41,244 bases of DNA, taken from the NCBI GenBank assembly GCA_945949175.1, contig CAMFDU010000011.1, positions 1 to 41,244 on the forward strand, in the 5' to 3' direction. The stretch is from Gulosibacter massiliensis. GTDB lineage: Bacteria > Actinomycetota > Actinomycetes > Actinomycetales > Microbacteriaceae. The first letter of the stretch is position 1, and each line of letters starts with the position of its first letter. A program made the translations under genes and the position numbers. Below the pieces are notes generated by a model. The model searched no databases. It worked only from the letters and a program-made list of their open reading frames with translations, and had not been told where the DNA came from. Shown here piece after piece: positions 28,647 to 38,934 of this stretch.

Positions 28647-29545
28647 TCACACACCAGAGACGAGCGTTGTCCCCTCACCCAGTCCGTAGCGGACATCATC
28701 GTTTTTCCCGCTGGCTTCACTTTCAACAATTCGACCGAGTCGCTACCGGTGCCGACGAAGACACGTCCCTCGCTGGCTGTAACTTCGCCGCGCGGGATCG
28801 CGGGCCCGATTTCGCTCGCAACCCGCCCGATAGCGACTGATTCACCATTGACGCTCGTGTACGCCCCCGGTTCGGTGGTGACGGCTCTGATCCGCGTGAT
28901 GATCGTGGACGCGTCGAGTGACCAATCAATTCGACCGTCCTCGCGAGTCATCTTGGGAGCGAAACTGGGATCGCCCGTCTGCTCCGTCGCCGAGACCGCA
29001 TCAGTCACCACGAGTCGGAGTGTGCCGACAAGTTCGTCGGTGGTGCTGTTCGCCATTCGAACTAACGCTTCGGAAGCAGTCTCGGTGCCCTCAAATGGAA
29101 TCGACCGACTGAAGTACACCGGTCCCGCATCCATTTCCGGGACAAGCCGAAAGATCGAAATGCCGGACGCCGATTCACCATTCCACAGTGAGCGCTGAAC
29201 GGGAGCGGCTCCGCGGTACTTCGGCAGGACGGAAAAATGGACATTCGCCCAGCCGTGTGTGGGCTCGGAGAGGAGCCGGGGAGGCACGAGGCCCCCGTAT
29301 GCGACGACCACCCCGATATCGACCTCGGGAATCTTGACCTCGCGAAGCGAATTGGCCTTGATAATCGGCAGGTTGAGTTCCGCAGCTTCGCGCCCGACTG
29401 CCGTGGGGGTCACAATGCCTTTCCTGCCCTGACGCGAATCCTCTCGGGTAATCACGGCGCGGATGTCGAAACGAGCATCGTGGAGGGCACGCAGATAAGG
29501 CACCGCAACCTCGGGGCTGCCGGCAAACACGATGCGTGTACTCAT
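28643..29545 (-). CDS. fmt: Methionyl-tRNA formyltransferase
   Basis: Fmt formylates initiator Met-tRNA. The 300-residue protein has the formyltransferase fold with catalytic Asn101, His103 and Asp139 (WANVHFSVLPKYRGAAPVQ; EMDAGPVY). The C-terminal OB-like tRNA-binding domain (about 205-300) is present. The length is near the lower end for the family but complete. It lies 12 nt after priA and overlaps rsmB. A def (deformylase) gene, often beside fmt in other bacteria, is absent here. Confidence 0.96.
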   Translation of the reverse strand: MSTRIVFAGSPEVAVPYLRALHDARFDIRAVITREDSRQGRKGIVTPTAVGREAAELNLPIIKANSLREVKIPEVDIGVVVAYGGLVPPRLLSEPTHGWANVHFSVLPKYRGAAPVQRSLWNGESASGISIFRLVPEMDAGPVYFSRSIPFEGTETASEALVRMANSTTDELVGTLRLVVTDAVSATEQTGDPSFAPKMTREDGRIDWSLDASTIITRIRAVTTEPGAYTSVNGESVAIGRVASEIGPAIPRGEVTASEGRVFVGTGSDSVELLKVKPAGKTMMSATDWVRGQRSSLVCE

Positions 29546-29557
29546 GACTTCATTGTT

Positions 29558-31399
29558 TCAGTCATTGTCTACATCGTCGAAAATCGAGAGATCGTCGCAG
29601 TGCACACGGACGTTCACGGCGTTATTGGCAACAGTGTGCACTCGAATCGCAGAGATCGCGGTCGGCGCTGTCCGGTAGTCCGCCAGAACAACGATTCGGA
29701 ACGAGTCGCCATCTTTGGCAGGTCCCATAATTCGATGTCCGGAAACCTCGTCGAGCTCGCGAACCGACTGGAGGTCCTTGATGGAGCCGCGAACCGCGAT
29801 TGCTCTAGTTGACGGGGGGAATCCCAAAGCGCGTCGCTCCCGCAATTCCGTTTCGATGATTGTTTCCCACTGGTTTGAGGCGAACAGGCTCGCGAACGCG
29901 CCGTCAACGTTGGCAAGCACAACAGTGGCTCCGTCAGCCGCGAGGCTGGCAGCGTGACCCCACCACCGCAGACAGTTTTCCGAGGTGCGAAGACCCGGTC
30001 GTTGAAGTTCTTTGTCCCCGTCGACAATCAGAACCGCCTCATATCCTCCGGAGACGATTGGCTCGGCGCCGCGCGTCGCAATTACGAGACTGGCTCGGCG
30101 TGGAACCTCGAGAGCGCGATGTTCCCCATCGGCCACCACCACGGGCACACCAGGGAACGCACGACCCAATTCGTCGGCGGTCCGAACCGATCCGACGCCC
30201 GACCATGCCGTCTCGCGCCCAGAACAGTGTGCGCACTTCAAACCGATTGGGGTGAGTCCACAGACACGACATAGGACGGTTCCGTCTCGATTACCCGATA
30301 GCAGTGACCTACAGGTTCCACAGCGGTGAGGGGTCCTACACGCGGCGCACACAACCTGTGGCGTGAAGCCAGGTCTCGACACTTGGACAATAACCGGTCC
30401 TCGCTCCAGTGCCTCTCGAAGGACTTTCCACCCGCTGGATGGGATGCGGGCGCGCGATGCATAACCGTCATCGCTGACGTCGTTTGCCAACATCACGGTG
30501 GTCCTAGATGGTTTTGTGACGTTGGATTCTACGAAACCGAGCTCGACGAATCGCGTCAGCTCAACCGACGGTGTGATTGAGGCGAAGACGAGACGTCCGC
30601 CCTCGATGGAGTTCCGAACGACGGCCGCGTCTCTCGCGTGGACATAAGGCGTGTGCGGTTCCTCCAGTAGTGGATCTGACTCGTCGACGACGACGAGGAG
30701 TTCGAGGTCGACGACCGGCGCGTACACGGCGGATCTCATGCCAATCACGACACGCGCATCGCCAGAAAGGATGTCGAGGTAACGTCCGTATCGCTCAGAG
30801 GGAGTCCCCGACGAATCAACAATGATGTGTGGCACATCAGCAAGCGCACGGCTAAGTAGTGATACATCACGCCAATCGGGCACCACCACAATCACCCCAG
30901 CCTGCGCTTGTCTGACGAGCTCAGCTATTTGCGCAAGAGACCGCAGAGTGGGTCCGTTTGGTGTTTCAACAACACCTGCGTCGAGAGTAAGCGCGGTTCG
31001 TTCGATGGGCCGTGGCACCGGCATGTCGCGCGGTAAGAACTCTCTTCCCTTCTCGATTCGGACGCCGCGTTTCGGGATCGCTCCGCGGAGCACATCGGCT
31101 GCGCCACCACCATTCCGGTCGGCTACCGTGCGGGCCAAACTCCACAGTGCGGGAGTGAGGACAGGCACGCTCCCGTGGGTTGACTCGATTTCGGCCAACA
31201 CCATTTCGGTCGAAGACTTTTCCGAAATCTCGACGACGAAGGCGTCGATACGACGTGTACCACCCTTGCCTAAAGGGACTCGGACACGGCATCCCACGAC
31301 TACATCGTTCACCAACTCGTCGGGGATTAAATAATCGAGTAAACGGTCTAGCCGCGGCACGGGCGACTCGACCAACACGTGAGCGACTAGTCGCGTCAC
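29558..31399 (-). CDS. priA: PriA-like primosomal protein, helicase motifs lost
   Basis: The 613-residue protein has the PriA layout: an N-terminal 3'-DNA-binding domain (VLVESPVPRLDRLLDYLIP), a helicase-like core, and the eight-cysteine zinc module (CAACRTPHRCGTC...CRVCG...CAHC, about 375-415). The ATPase motifs are degenerate. No GxxxxGK[ST] is found where Walker A should be (around 165-175), and VDESD replaces the DEEH box. It is therefore unlikely to hydrolyse ATP or unwind DNA; degenerate PriA is known across actinobacteria. It may still bind forks or SSB. The gene starts at GTG 31399, 2 nt after metK. Confidence 0.9.
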   Translation of the reverse strand: MTRLVAHVLVESPVPRLDRLLDYLIPDELVNDVVVGCRVRVPLGKGGTRRIDAFVVEISEKSSTEMVLAEIESTHGSVPVLTPALWSLARTVADRNGGGAADVLRGAIPKRGVRIEKGREFLPRDMPVPRPIERTALTLDAGVVETPNGPTLRSLAQIAELVRQAQAGVIVVVPDWRDVSLLSRALADVPHIIVDSSGTPSERYGRYLDILSGDARVVIGMRSAVYAPVVDLELLVVVDESDPLLEEPHTPYVHARDAAVVRNSIEGGRLVFASITPSVELTRFVELGFVESNVTKPSRTTVMLANDVSDDGYASRARIPSSGWKVLREALERGPVIVQVSRPGFTPQVVCAACRTPHRCGTCRSLLSGNRDGTVLCRVCGLTPIGLKCAHCSGRETAWSGVGSVRTADELGRAFPGVPVVVADGEHRALEVPRRASLVIATRGAEPIVSGGYEAVLIVDGDKELQRPGLRTSENCLRWWGHAASLAADGATVVLANVDGAFASLFASNQWETIIETELRERRALGFPPSTRAIAVRGSIKDLQSVRELDEVSGHRIMGPAKDGDSFRIVVLADYRTAPTAISAIRVHTVANNAVNVRVHCDDLSIFDDVDND

Positions 31400-31401
31400 C
31401 G

Positions 31402-32577
31402 CTAACCGATTTCGGCGAGAGCGGCGCGAATGGCGTCAACCCGATCGAGACGCTCCCACGTGAAGTTCTCACTCTCACGACCGAAGTGACCGTAGGTGGC
31501 CGTTTCACGGAAGTTCCGATTCAGAAGGTCTAAGTCACGGATGATCGCAGCGGGACGTAGGTCGAAAACTGATTCTAGAACGCGTCGAATTGTGTCGAGA
31601 GGAACGGTCTCTGTGCCGAATGCTTCGACATACAAGCCGATCGGCTGAGCGACACCGATCGCATAGGCAACTTGTACCTCAAGACGGTCGGCGAGTCCGG
31701 CAGCGACAGCGTTCTTTGCCACCCAACGCATTGCGTAAGCTCCTGAGCGATCCACTTTTGATGGATCCTTGCCCGAAAACGCTCCTCCGCCGTGACGTGC
31801 GGCTCCACCGTAAGTGTCGACAATAATTTTGCGACCCGTCAGTCCCGCATCACTCCCCGGTCCCCCGTGTTCGAACGATCCCGAAGGATTGATGAAATAG
31901 GAAACGTCGCTCATGTCAAGACCAGAACCCTCAAACACGGGTTTGATCACGTGTTCCCGGATGTCGGCCTCAATGCGGTCCTGCGAAATGGCGTGGTCGT
32001 CGATTGTTGGAGCATGCTGGGTCGACACAACGATCGTGTCGACGCTGCGGGGCAGATGGCCGTCGTAGCCGATCGTCACTTGGGTTTTTCCATCCGGGCG
32101 CAGGTACGAAACAATCCCCTGTTTGCGAACAGCTTCCAGACGCTCTGCTAAACGGTGTGCATAGAAGATGGGTGCAGGCATAAGCACAGGAGTTTCAGTG
32201 CACGCGTAACCAAACATCAGACCTTGGTCTCCCGCGCCCAGTTCTTCACCCTTATCGACAGCACGATGAATTTCGGGAGACTGTTCTCCGATCGACATCA
32301 TGATTCCACAGGTCCGCCCATCGAAATCCACATCGGCAGAGTCGTATCCAATGTCAAGAATTACATCGCGCACAACCCGATCAATATCTACGTAGCCTTC
32401 GGTACGAACTTCCCCTGCCACGTGGATAAGCCCTCCGGATGCGAGGCACTCGACAGCGACTTTTGAATGGCGGTCGCGGGCGAGGATTGCGTCAAGAATC
32501 GCGTCGGACAATTGGTCGCACAGTTTGTCTGGATGGCCGCTCGTGACGGACTCGCTAGTGAAAAGGCGGAGTGTCAT
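31402..32577 (-). CDS. metK: S-adenosylmethionine synthetase
   Basis: MetK makes S-adenosylmethionine from methionine and ATP; SAM feeds enzymes such as the nearby RsmB. I choose ATG 32577 (391 residues, [18 protein letters not shown]); the ORF-track extension overlaps rpoZ. Motifs are SVTSGHPDK with the catalytic His15, [12 protein letters not shown], and the phosphate loop [19 protein letters not shown]. The start lies 4 nt after rpoZ with only a weak AAGAAG ribosome-binding site, so coupling to rpoZ is likely. The coaBC gene usually found between rpoZ and metK is absent. Confidence 0.97.
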   Translation of the reverse strand: MTLRLFTSESVTSGHPDKLCDQLSDAILDAILARDRHSKVAVECLASGGLIHVAGEVRTEGYVDIDRVVRDVILDIGYDSADVDFDGRTCGIMMSIGEQSPEIHRAVDKGEELGAGDQGLMFGYACTETPVLMPAPIFYAHRLAERLEAVRKQGIVSYLRPDGKTQVTIGYDGHLPRSVDTIVVSTQHAPTIDDHAISQDRIEADIREHVIKPVFEGSGLDMSDVSYFINPSGSFEHGGPGSDAGLTGRKIIVDTYGGAARHGGGAFSGKDPSKVDRSGAYAMRWVAKNAVAAGLADRLEVQVAYAIGVAQPIGLYVEAFGTETVPLDTIRRVLESVFDLRPAAIIRDLDLLNRNFRETATYGHFGRESENFTWERLDRVDAIRAALAEIG

Positions 32578-32581
32578 AGCG

Positions 32582-32830
32582 TTACTTCTTGCTAACGAGC
32601 TCGACCATTCCCTCGTTGATTTCGCGCATGGCAATAGTAAGTGGCTTTTCGTCTACTGAGAACTCGACGAGCGGACCCGCCGTAGTGACGGTGCCCTCGG
32701 CGCGCTCTACGTAATAGTCGTTGATCTCGCGCGCGCGCTTTGACGCAACAATCACGAGCTGATACTTCGAATCGACCTTCTCGAGGAGTTCGTCAATGGG
32801 AGGGTCAATGATGCCCTTGCTCGTGTTCAT
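32582..32830 (-). CDS. rpoZ: RNA polymerase omega subunit
   Basis: Omega helps assemble and stabilise RNA polymerase by holding the beta-prime subunit. The 82-residue protein shows the family core: [30 protein letters not shown] and a C-terminal [13 protein letters not shown] region. A GGAAGG Shine-Dalgarno is 7 nt before the ATG. It follows the mIHF-gmk fusion by 14 nt, the usual gmk-rpoZ order. Confidence 0.96.
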   Translation of the reverse strand: MNTSKGIIDPPIDELLEKVDSKYQLVIVASKRAREINDYYVERAEGTVTTAGPLVEFSVDEKPLTIAMREINEGMVELVSKK

Positions 32831-32844
32831 GGTTCGCCTTCCGA

Positions 32845-33723
32845 CTAGATGTCTGTGATTAAGTGTACGACGGCTTCTGAGGCAGCATCGACATCGTCGT
32901 TGACAATCGTGACATCAAACTCGGACTGCGCATCGAACTCGACTTTCGCCGTTTCGAGCCGGCGAGCCTGTTCCTCTGGGCTTTCCGTTCCGCGGGCCTG
33001 AAGTCTGCGAACAAGTTCATCCCAGGAAGGCGGTAAAAGAAACACCAGTAACGCTTCGGGCATTGCGTTCTTGACCTGCCGTGCGCCCTGTATGTCAATC
33101 TCGAGGATGATGCTGGACCCGCCGTTAAGCGCGGCGTCAATCGGCCCGCGAGGAGTGCCGTAGCGGTGCTGACCGTGAACAACTGCCCACTCCAGCATCT
33201 GTTTCGTCTCGACTAGCTGGTCGAATTCCACTTCCGTTACGAAAAGGTAGTGCTCACCGTCGACTTCCCCGGGACGAGGCGGACGCGTGGTCGCCGAGAC
33301 GGAGAATTTTACATCGGGGTATGTCTCTCTGATCCGCGCAACGACAGTGCCCTTGCCCACCGCGGTCGGTCCGGCGACAACGACTAGCCTCGCGCGGTGG
33401 AGTGGCTCGTTTTCGTGCGGCGCTCTCGCACGGAGCCATCCACTGAGGGCTTCAATCTGCCGAGCGCCGAGCCCACCAAGTCGCTTTCGCGGAGAGATAC
33501 CCAGTTCAGTCAAGATGCGCGGAACCTTGACTGCACCGATGCCACCGATACTGCCCAAAAATTCTGTGACGCGCAGGCTCGCCTCCGCGGAATTCGCTTC
33601 TCGCCATGCCCTGAGAGCGACCACGAGCGGAGTTCTCTCGCCGGCCTCGATTGCGCGCTTGACAGCAGCCCGCGCGCGGCGACTTTCAACAGCGATGACT
33701 GACGCTTCACGGGGATCTCGCAT
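32845..33723 (-). CDS. gmk: Fusion of mIHF nucleoid protein with guanylate kinase
   Basis: This 292-residue protein joins two modules. Residues 1 to about 105 match actinobacterial integration host factor (mIHF): a helical N-terminus ([13 protein letters not shown]) and the H2TH DNA-binding core [30 protein letters not shown] (about 60-89). Residues about 112-292 are a complete guanylate kinase, which makes GDP from GMP: P-loop GPTAVGKGT (118-126), GMP-binding [15 protein letters not shown] and [11 protein letters not shown]. In mycobacteria mihF and gmk are separate adjacent genes. Here the frame is open throughout, and the ATG overlaps the pyrF stop as TAATG. It may be the only mIHF in the genome (inference). 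Confidence 0.93.
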   Translation of the reverse strand: MRDPREASVIAVESRRARAAVKRAIEAGERTPLVVALRAWREANSAEASLRVTEFLGSIGGIGAVKVPRILTELGISPRKRLGGLGARQIEALSGWLRARAPHENEPLHRARLVVVAGPTAVGKGTVVARIRETYPDVKFSVSATTRPPRPGEVDGEHYLFVTEVEFDQLVETKQMLEWAVVHGQHRYGTPRGPIDAALNGGSSIILEIDIQGARQVKNAMPEALLVFLLPPSWDELVRRLQARGTESPEEQARRLETAKVEFDAQSEFDVTIVNDDVDAASEAVVHLITDI

Positions 33724-34535
33724 TAGAGTCCCAATTCTTGCAGGTGTTCGTCAATGGAGTTTGCGACACTGGCGAGTCCCGATCGAACGACACTTCGGCT
33801 GACTGAGGGGATCACTCGCGGGGTCGCGGTCCCGAAAATTTCACGAAGGTCCGTTAGCGATGCTCCTTGCGCGCCGAAGCCAGGAGCGAGAACGAGTAAA
33901 CCAGCCAGGTCCTCTGCTGTCAGGCCCGCTTCCGCTAAATCCCGGGTGGCACCGACCACGACGCCCACGGTGCTCGCGTCCCCCGAGTATTCTTTGGCAT
34001 ATCGGGCAACGATAGCGGGCAGTGAGGAACCCGCTAGCGACGCTCCTTGGAGATCATTGGCGTCAGTGTTTGATGTTGCGCAGAGCACGAACACTGTCGC
34101 TCCGACCGACGCCGCTCGGGAAAAAGCGGGCTCGAGGGCTTCGAAGCCTTGGTAGGGGTTCACGGTTAGCGCGTCACTCTGTAACGGTCCGTCCGCCAGC
34201 CACGCGTCCGAGTAACCCTGCATGGTCGACCCGATGTCGCCGCGCTTCGCGTCGGCGATTACGGCAAGACCCGCCTCTCGCGACTCGAGTATGACCGTCT
34301 CAAGCGCGGCGATTCCAACAGACCCGAATCGTTCGAAATAGGCCACTTGGGGTTTCACAATTCCGACACGCGAGGTTGCTGCCGCCGTGATAGTCCGAGC
34401 GAATTCCAAAGCCCCGTCGGCAGTGTCGGCCAACCCGAGTGAAACCAAAGTGTCCGCGCTCGGGTCAATTCCGACGCACAGCGGGCCAACCGCCTCGACA
34501 ATCGAGTCAAACCGAGCGCCGAGACCCGTCACCAT
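33723..34535 (-). CDS. pyrF: Orotidine-5'-phosphate decarboxylase, actinobacterial type
   Basis: PyrF decarboxylates OMP to UMP, the last step of de novo pyrimidine synthesis. The 270-residue protein is the longer type-2 form (usual short form about 230). Signatures are [20 protein letters not shown], the catalytic [19 protein letters not shown] and a C-terminal [11 protein letters not shown] phosphate loop. It overlaps carB by 7 nt and the mIHF-gmk fusion by 1 nt, placing it inside a fully coupled pyr operon. Confidence 0.97.
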   Translation of the reverse strand: MVTGLGARFDSIVEAVGPLCVGIDPSADTLVSLGLADTADGALEFARTITAAATSRVGIVKPQVAYFERFGSVGIAALETVILESREAGLAVIADAKRGDIGSTMQGYSDAWLADGPLQSDALTVNPYQGFEALEPAFSRAASVGATVFVLCATSNTDANDLQGASLAGSSLPAIVARYAKEYSGDASTVGVVVGATRDLAEAGLTAEDLAGLLVLAPGFGAQGASLTDLREIFGTATPRVIPSVSRSVVRSGLASVANSIDEHLQELGL

Positions 34536-37500
34536 GACTTCCGATCCGTTGCGTACTCTTGCAGGGAACGAACCGAAATCGGTTCACTGGACGATTCGAT
34601 CGCCGCGACGGCCGCCGACACCTGTGCGATTGTCGTCACCAAAGCTTTGTCGGCAGCCACCGCTTCGCGTCTGATTTCCATGCCGTCCGCACGAGCGCTT
34701 CGCCCCGATGGCGTGTTGATAATCAGATCAACCGACCCGGCTCGAATCAGGTCGATGATTGATTCCTCGCCCGCATCCGCCTCGTAGTGCTTTCGGACCG
34801 TCGTCACCGGTACGCCGTTTCGCGCCAATATGTCTGCGGTTCCTCCCGTCGCCAAAACAGTGAAACCCAATTGCGCGAGTCGCTGAATCGGCAGAACGAT
34901 CGATCGTTTGTCGCGATCGGCGACGGACACAAACACCGAGCCGCTTGTGGGCAGGCCCCCATACGCGGCGTCCTGACTCTTGCGAAACGCGAGCGGGAAA
35001 TTACGGTCGATTCCCATAACCTCGCCGGTTGAGCGCATTTCCGGCCCCAATACTGCGTCGACGACACGACCTTCGAGTGTTCGAAACCGCTTGAACGGAA
35101 GGACTGCCTCTTTGACCGCAACCGGCGACAAGCGCGAGACCCTTGAACCGTCTTGCGCCGGGAGGTGACCCTCCCGCACCAGTTCCGAAATACTCCTGCC
35201 AACCATGATGAGTGACGCCGCCTTCGCGAGTTGCGTCCCCATCGCCTTGGATACAAAAGGCACCGTGCGACTTGCTCGAGGGTTCGCCTCAAGAACATAC
35301 AGAATGCCAGCCGACACGGCGAACTGGACGTTGAGCAGTCCACGAACACCGATTCCAAGTGCGATTGCTTTCGTTGCGGCGATAACCTCATCAATAACGC
35401 CTCGCCCGAGTGTGACCGGAGGTAACGTACACGCCGAATCGCCCGAGTGCACGCCTGCTTCCTCAATGTGTTCCATGATTCCACCGATGTACAAACGTTC
35501 TCCGTCAAAGAGCGCATCGACGTCAATTTCGGTTGCATCCTCAAGGAACCGATCGACCAATATTGGAGCGCTCGGACCGATAATCGCTGAATCCTGTATT
35601 CGCTCAAAATAGTCACGTATTGACTCCGCGTCGTAAATGATTTCCATCCCGCGACCACCGAGCACATAAGACGGCCGGACCAGCACAGGGTAGCCGACCT
35701 CGTGAGCGACGGTGATTGCTGACTCGACATCGACCGCAACGCCGTTTCGTGGTGCAACAAGACCGCAAGCATCGAGCACGTCAGCGAACCGCCCTCGTTC
35801 TTCGGCGATGTCAATGGCATCCGGTGAAGTTCCCAGGATGGTCACACCGTTGCTCTCGAGACCGTGGGCGAGACCGAGAGCGGTCTGACCGCCGAGTTGC
35901 ACGACTGCGCCGAGAATAGTTCCGCTTGCGCTCTCTGCGTCGATGACGGCAAGCACGTCCTCGAGCGTTAGTGGCTCGAAATAAAGACGGTCACTCGTGT
36001 CGTAGTCGGTTGACACCGTCTCGGGGTTGCAATTGATCATGATGGTTTCGTAACCGGCGTCCGACAGGGCGAACGATGCGTGGACACACGAATAATCGAA
36101 CTCAATACCCTGTCCGATACGGTTCGGCCCCGACCCGATGATGATGACCTTAGTCCGGTCGGAGGGAATCACTTCGGTCTCGGTGTCATACGACGAGTAG
36201 TGGTAAGGGGTCAACGCGGGGAATTCTCCCGCGCAGGTATCGACCGTCTTGAAGACGGGACGAATGCCCTGCTCGAGACGGAATGCCCGGACAGCGTCCT
36301 CTGTCGTGTCCCAAATATCCGCGAGTTGGACATCGCTGAAGCCGTGGTTTTTTGCTGACCGAATGGCGTCGGTCGTCATTGGACCCGACGCTAGCTCCGC
36401 CGCAACCTCATTGATGAGCACGATCTGATCGAGAAACCAGGGGTCGATTGCGGTCGCATCGAACGCCTGCTCAATACTCGCTCCCGCTCGCAACGCCTGC
36501 TGCAGCGTGACGATTCGGCCATCGGTGGGAATTCGAGACGCCTCGAGAAGGGCAGCAACATCACCGACTGGCCCATTCCAGTGGAAGGAACTCCCCCGCT
36601 TTTCGAGCGACCGAAGAGATTTTTGCAGAGCGGTCGTGAAGTTTCGACCGATAGCCATCGCCTCTCCGACGCTCTTCATTGTGGTCGTTAATCCCGCATC
36701 GGCATCGGGGAACTTCTCGAAGTTGAAACGCGGCACCTTGACGACGACATAGTCGAGAGTCGGTTCGAACGACGCCGGAGTTACCCCCGTGATGTCGTTC
36801 GGAATCTCGTCGAGTCGGTAACCGATTGCCAACTTCGCGGCAATCTTTGCGATGGGAAAGCCCGTCGCCTTCGACGCGAGTGCGCTTGATCGACTCACGC
36901 GCGGGTTCATCTCGATGACAATCACGCGACCGTTTGCAGGATCGATTGCGAACTGGATGTTGCAGCCGCCCGTATCAACACCGACAGCTCGAATGATTCT
37001 GATACCGATGTCGCGAAGGTTTTGATATTCGCGGTCGGTCAGTGTTAGTGCCGGTGCAACCGTGAGCGAATCCCCCGTGTGCACACCAACCGGATCAATG
37101 TTTTCAATTGAGCAGACGACGACGGTGTTGTCAGTGGAATCTCGCATCAACTCGAGCTCGTATTCCTTCCACCCCAGAATCGACTCTTCGAGCAACACCT
37201 CGCTCGTCGGGCTTTCGTGAATACCGTTTTCGACCATTCGACGGAGTTCCGGTTCGTCGTGGGCGAAACCGGAACCCAGTCCCCCCATCGTGAACGACGG
37301 GCGTATGACGACCGGATAGCCGGTCACCGTGACGAAGTCGAGTGCGCCTTCAACCGACTGCACGACGACACTCTGCGCGACATCCGCTCCGCACTCGAGG
37401 ACCAAATCCTTGAAAATCTGTCGGTCCTCACCCCGTCGAATGGCGTCGAATTTTGCGCCAATGAGTTCCACGTTGTACTTCGCGAGGATTCCTTCCTCGT

Positions 37501-37807
37501 GCAATGCAATGGCCGCATTCAACGCAGTCTGACCGCCGAGAGTAGGGAGAATTGCGTCGGGCTTTTCCTTCAGGATGATTGCTTCGATTGCTGCGGTCGT
37601 GATCGGTTCGATGTAGGTCGCATCGGCAAAATCTGGATCGGTCATAATCGTGGCGGGATTCGAATTGATCAGGATCACTCGGATACCTTCGGCGCGAAGA
37701 ACGCGACACGCTTGGGTCCCGGAATAGTCGAACTCGGCTGCTTGCCCAATCACAATCGGTCCTGAACCAATTACGAGGACGGAATTGATGTCATCGCGTT
37801 TTGGCAT
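34529..37807 (-). CDS. carB: Carbamoyl-phosphate synthase large subunit
   Basis: CarB uses glutamine-derived ammonia (from CarA), bicarbonate and two ATP to make carbamoyl phosphate for pyrimidines and arginine. The 1092-residue protein has two homologous ATP-grasp halves, with dinucleotide-type loops [19 protein letters not shown] (N-terminal) and [16 protein letters not shown] (second half, about residue 555). The allosteric MGS-like domain is at the C-terminus ([15 protein letters not shown], about 970 on). It overlaps carA by 1 nt (TAATG) and pyrF by 7 nt. It is full length and intact. Confidence 0.98.
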   Translation of the reverse strand: MPKRDDINSVLVIGSGPIVIGQAAEFDYSGTQACRVLRAEGIRVILINSNPATIMTDPDFADATYIEPITTAAIEAIILKEKPDAILPTLGGQTALNAAIALHEEGILAKYNVELIGAKFDAIRRGEDRQIFKDLVLECGADVAQSVVVQSVEGALDFVTVTGYPVVIRPSFTMGGLGSGFAHDEPELRRMVENGIHESPTSEVLLEESILGWKEYELELMRDSTDNTVVVCSIENIDPVGVHTGDSLTVAPALTLTDREYQNLRDIGIRIIRAVGVDTGGCNIQFAIDPANGRVIVIEMNPRVSRSSALASKATGFPIAKIAAKLAIGYRLDEIPNDITGVTPASFEPTLDYVVVKVPRFNFEKFPDADAGLTTTMKSVGEAMAIGRNFTTALQKSLRSLEKRGSSFHWNGPVGDVAALLEASRIPTDGRIVTLQQALRAGASIEQAFDATAIDPWFLDQIVLINEVAAELASGPMTTDAIRSAKNHGFSDVQLADIWDTTEDAVRAFRLEQGIRPVFKTVDTCAGEFPALTPYHYSSYDTETEVIPSDRTKVIIIGSGPNRIGQGIEFDYSCVHASFALSDAGYETIMINCNPETVSTDYDTSDRLYFEPLTLEDVLAVIDAESASGTILGAVVQLGGQTALGLAHGLESNGVTILGTSPDAIDIAEERGRFADVLDACGLVAPRNGVAVDVESAITVAHEVGYPVLVRPSYVLGGRGMEIIYDAESIRDYFERIQDSAIIGPSAPILVDRFLEDATEIDVDALFDGERLYIGGIMEHIEEAGVHSGDSACTLPPVTLGRGVIDEVIAATKAIALGIGVRGLLNVQFAVSAGILYVLEANPRASRTVPFVSKAMGTQLAKAASLIMVGRSISELVREGHLPAQDGSRVSRLSPVAVKEAVLPFKRFRTLEGRVVDAVLGPEMRSTGEVMGIDRNFPLAFRKSQDAAYGGLPTSGSVFVSVADRDKRSIVLPIQRLAQLGFTVLATGGTADILARNGVPVTTVRKHYEADAGEESIIDLIRAGSVDLIINTPSGRSARADGMEIRREAVAADKALVTTIAQVSAAVAAIESSSEPISVRSLQEYATDRKSW

Positions 37808-38934
37808 TACGCGGCTCCTCGGTTAGCAACCACAAGATCTCGAAACTGGTCGAACAAATAGGTCGAATCGTGAGGGCCCGCCGTCGCCTCGGGGTGGTAC
37901 TGCACGCTGAATGCAGGTCGATCGAGAGCACGAAGACCTTCAACGCAATCGTCGTTAAGCCCAACGTGACTGACCTCAACCCTTCCGAAACCGGCCGGCG
38001 AATCAATCACGCCATCAGTATGGGCATTCACCGCGAAGCCATGGTTATGAGCCGTGATTTCGATACGGCCGGTCTTCTTGTCAAGCACGGGCTGGTTGAT
38101 GCCCCGGTGCCCGTATTTGAGTTTGTAGGTGTCAAAACCGAGAGCACGACCGAGTAGTTGATTGCCGAAACAGATTCCAAAGAACGGGATTCCCTTATCT
38201 AGAACCCCACGCAGAAGTTCGACGTGACGCTCGGAAGCGCTCGGGTCGCCGGGGCCATTCGAATAGAAGACCCCAACCGGGTTTATGGCGAGAATGTCGT
38301 CGAGGGTCACCGACTGCGGCAGCACATGCACCTCGAAACCGCGAGCCGCGAGATGTCCGAGCGTTGCGTTCTTGACACCCAAATCGAGAACGGCGAGGGC
38401 GCCGATTGATACACCAATCGCGGGAACCACATATTTGCGCTTCACCGAAACTTCCGCCGAAAGGTTGAGGCCCGACATCTCGGGTGCCGCAGCGACCAAG
38501 GCGAGGTACTGTTCGGTGGTTCGGCCGTCGATTGGAAAAATGCCGGCCCGCATCGCCCCTACTTCACGAATGATTCTGGTGATTGCTCGAGTGTCCACTC
38601 CCGCTATTCCTACGACGGCACCAGCTACTAAATCGTCGTCGAGGCTCCTTACGGAGCGGAAGTTGGAGGCGCGACGAGCTGGGTCACGGACAACATATCC
38701 CTCGACCCAGATTCGGCTCGACTCTTCGTCTTCGCTGTTCATTCCCGTGTTTCCGATGTGGGGAGCTGTCTGTACGACGATTTGTCCCGCGTAGGACGGG
38801 TCCGTGAGTGTTTCTTGGTAGCCGCTCATCCCTGTTTGGAAAACGATCTCGCCGATTCGTTCACCGATCGCGCCATAGGATGCTCCATCGAACCGACTGC
38901 CGTCTTCGAGGACCAGAGTGGTGTTCGGGATCAT
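37807..38934 (-). CDS. carA: Carbamoyl-phosphate synthase small subunit
   Basis: CarA is the glutaminase subunit that delivers ammonia to CarB. I choose ATG 38934 (375 residues, [12 protein letters not shown]): it has GAGGAG just upstream and forms ATGA with the pyrC stop, while the ORF-track extension lies in pyrC and is Arg-rich shadow. The N-terminal CPSase domain is followed by a class I glutamine amidotransferase with nucleophile Cys255 in [10 protein letters not shown] and His in VQYHPEA (near 350). The residue after GICFG is Asn, where many CarA have His. It overlaps carB by 1 nt. Confidence 0.97.
   Translation of the reverse strand: MIPNTTLVLEDGSRFDGASYGAIGERIGEIVFQTGMSGYQETLTDPSYAGQIVVQTAPHIGNTGMNSEDEESSRIWVEGYVVRDPARRASNFRSVRSLDDDLVAGAVVGIAGVDTRAITRIIREVGAMRAGIFPIDGRTTEQYLALVAAAPEMSGLNLSAEVSVKRKYVVPAIGVSIGALAVLDLGVKNATLGHLAARGFEVHVLPQSVTLDDILAINPVGVFYSNGPGDPSASERHVELLRGVLDKGIPFFGICFGNQLLGRALGFDTYKLKYGHRGINQPVLDKKTGRIEITAHNHGFAVNAHTDGVIDSPAGFGRVEVSHVGLNDDCVEGLRALDRPAFSVQYHPEATAGPHDSTYLFDQFRDLVVANRGAA

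Noticed and set aside
34804-35820. 338-residue minus-strand ORF inside carB
   Set aside because: It is an alternate frame of carB, Arg- and Ser-rich with no domain; carB is intact.
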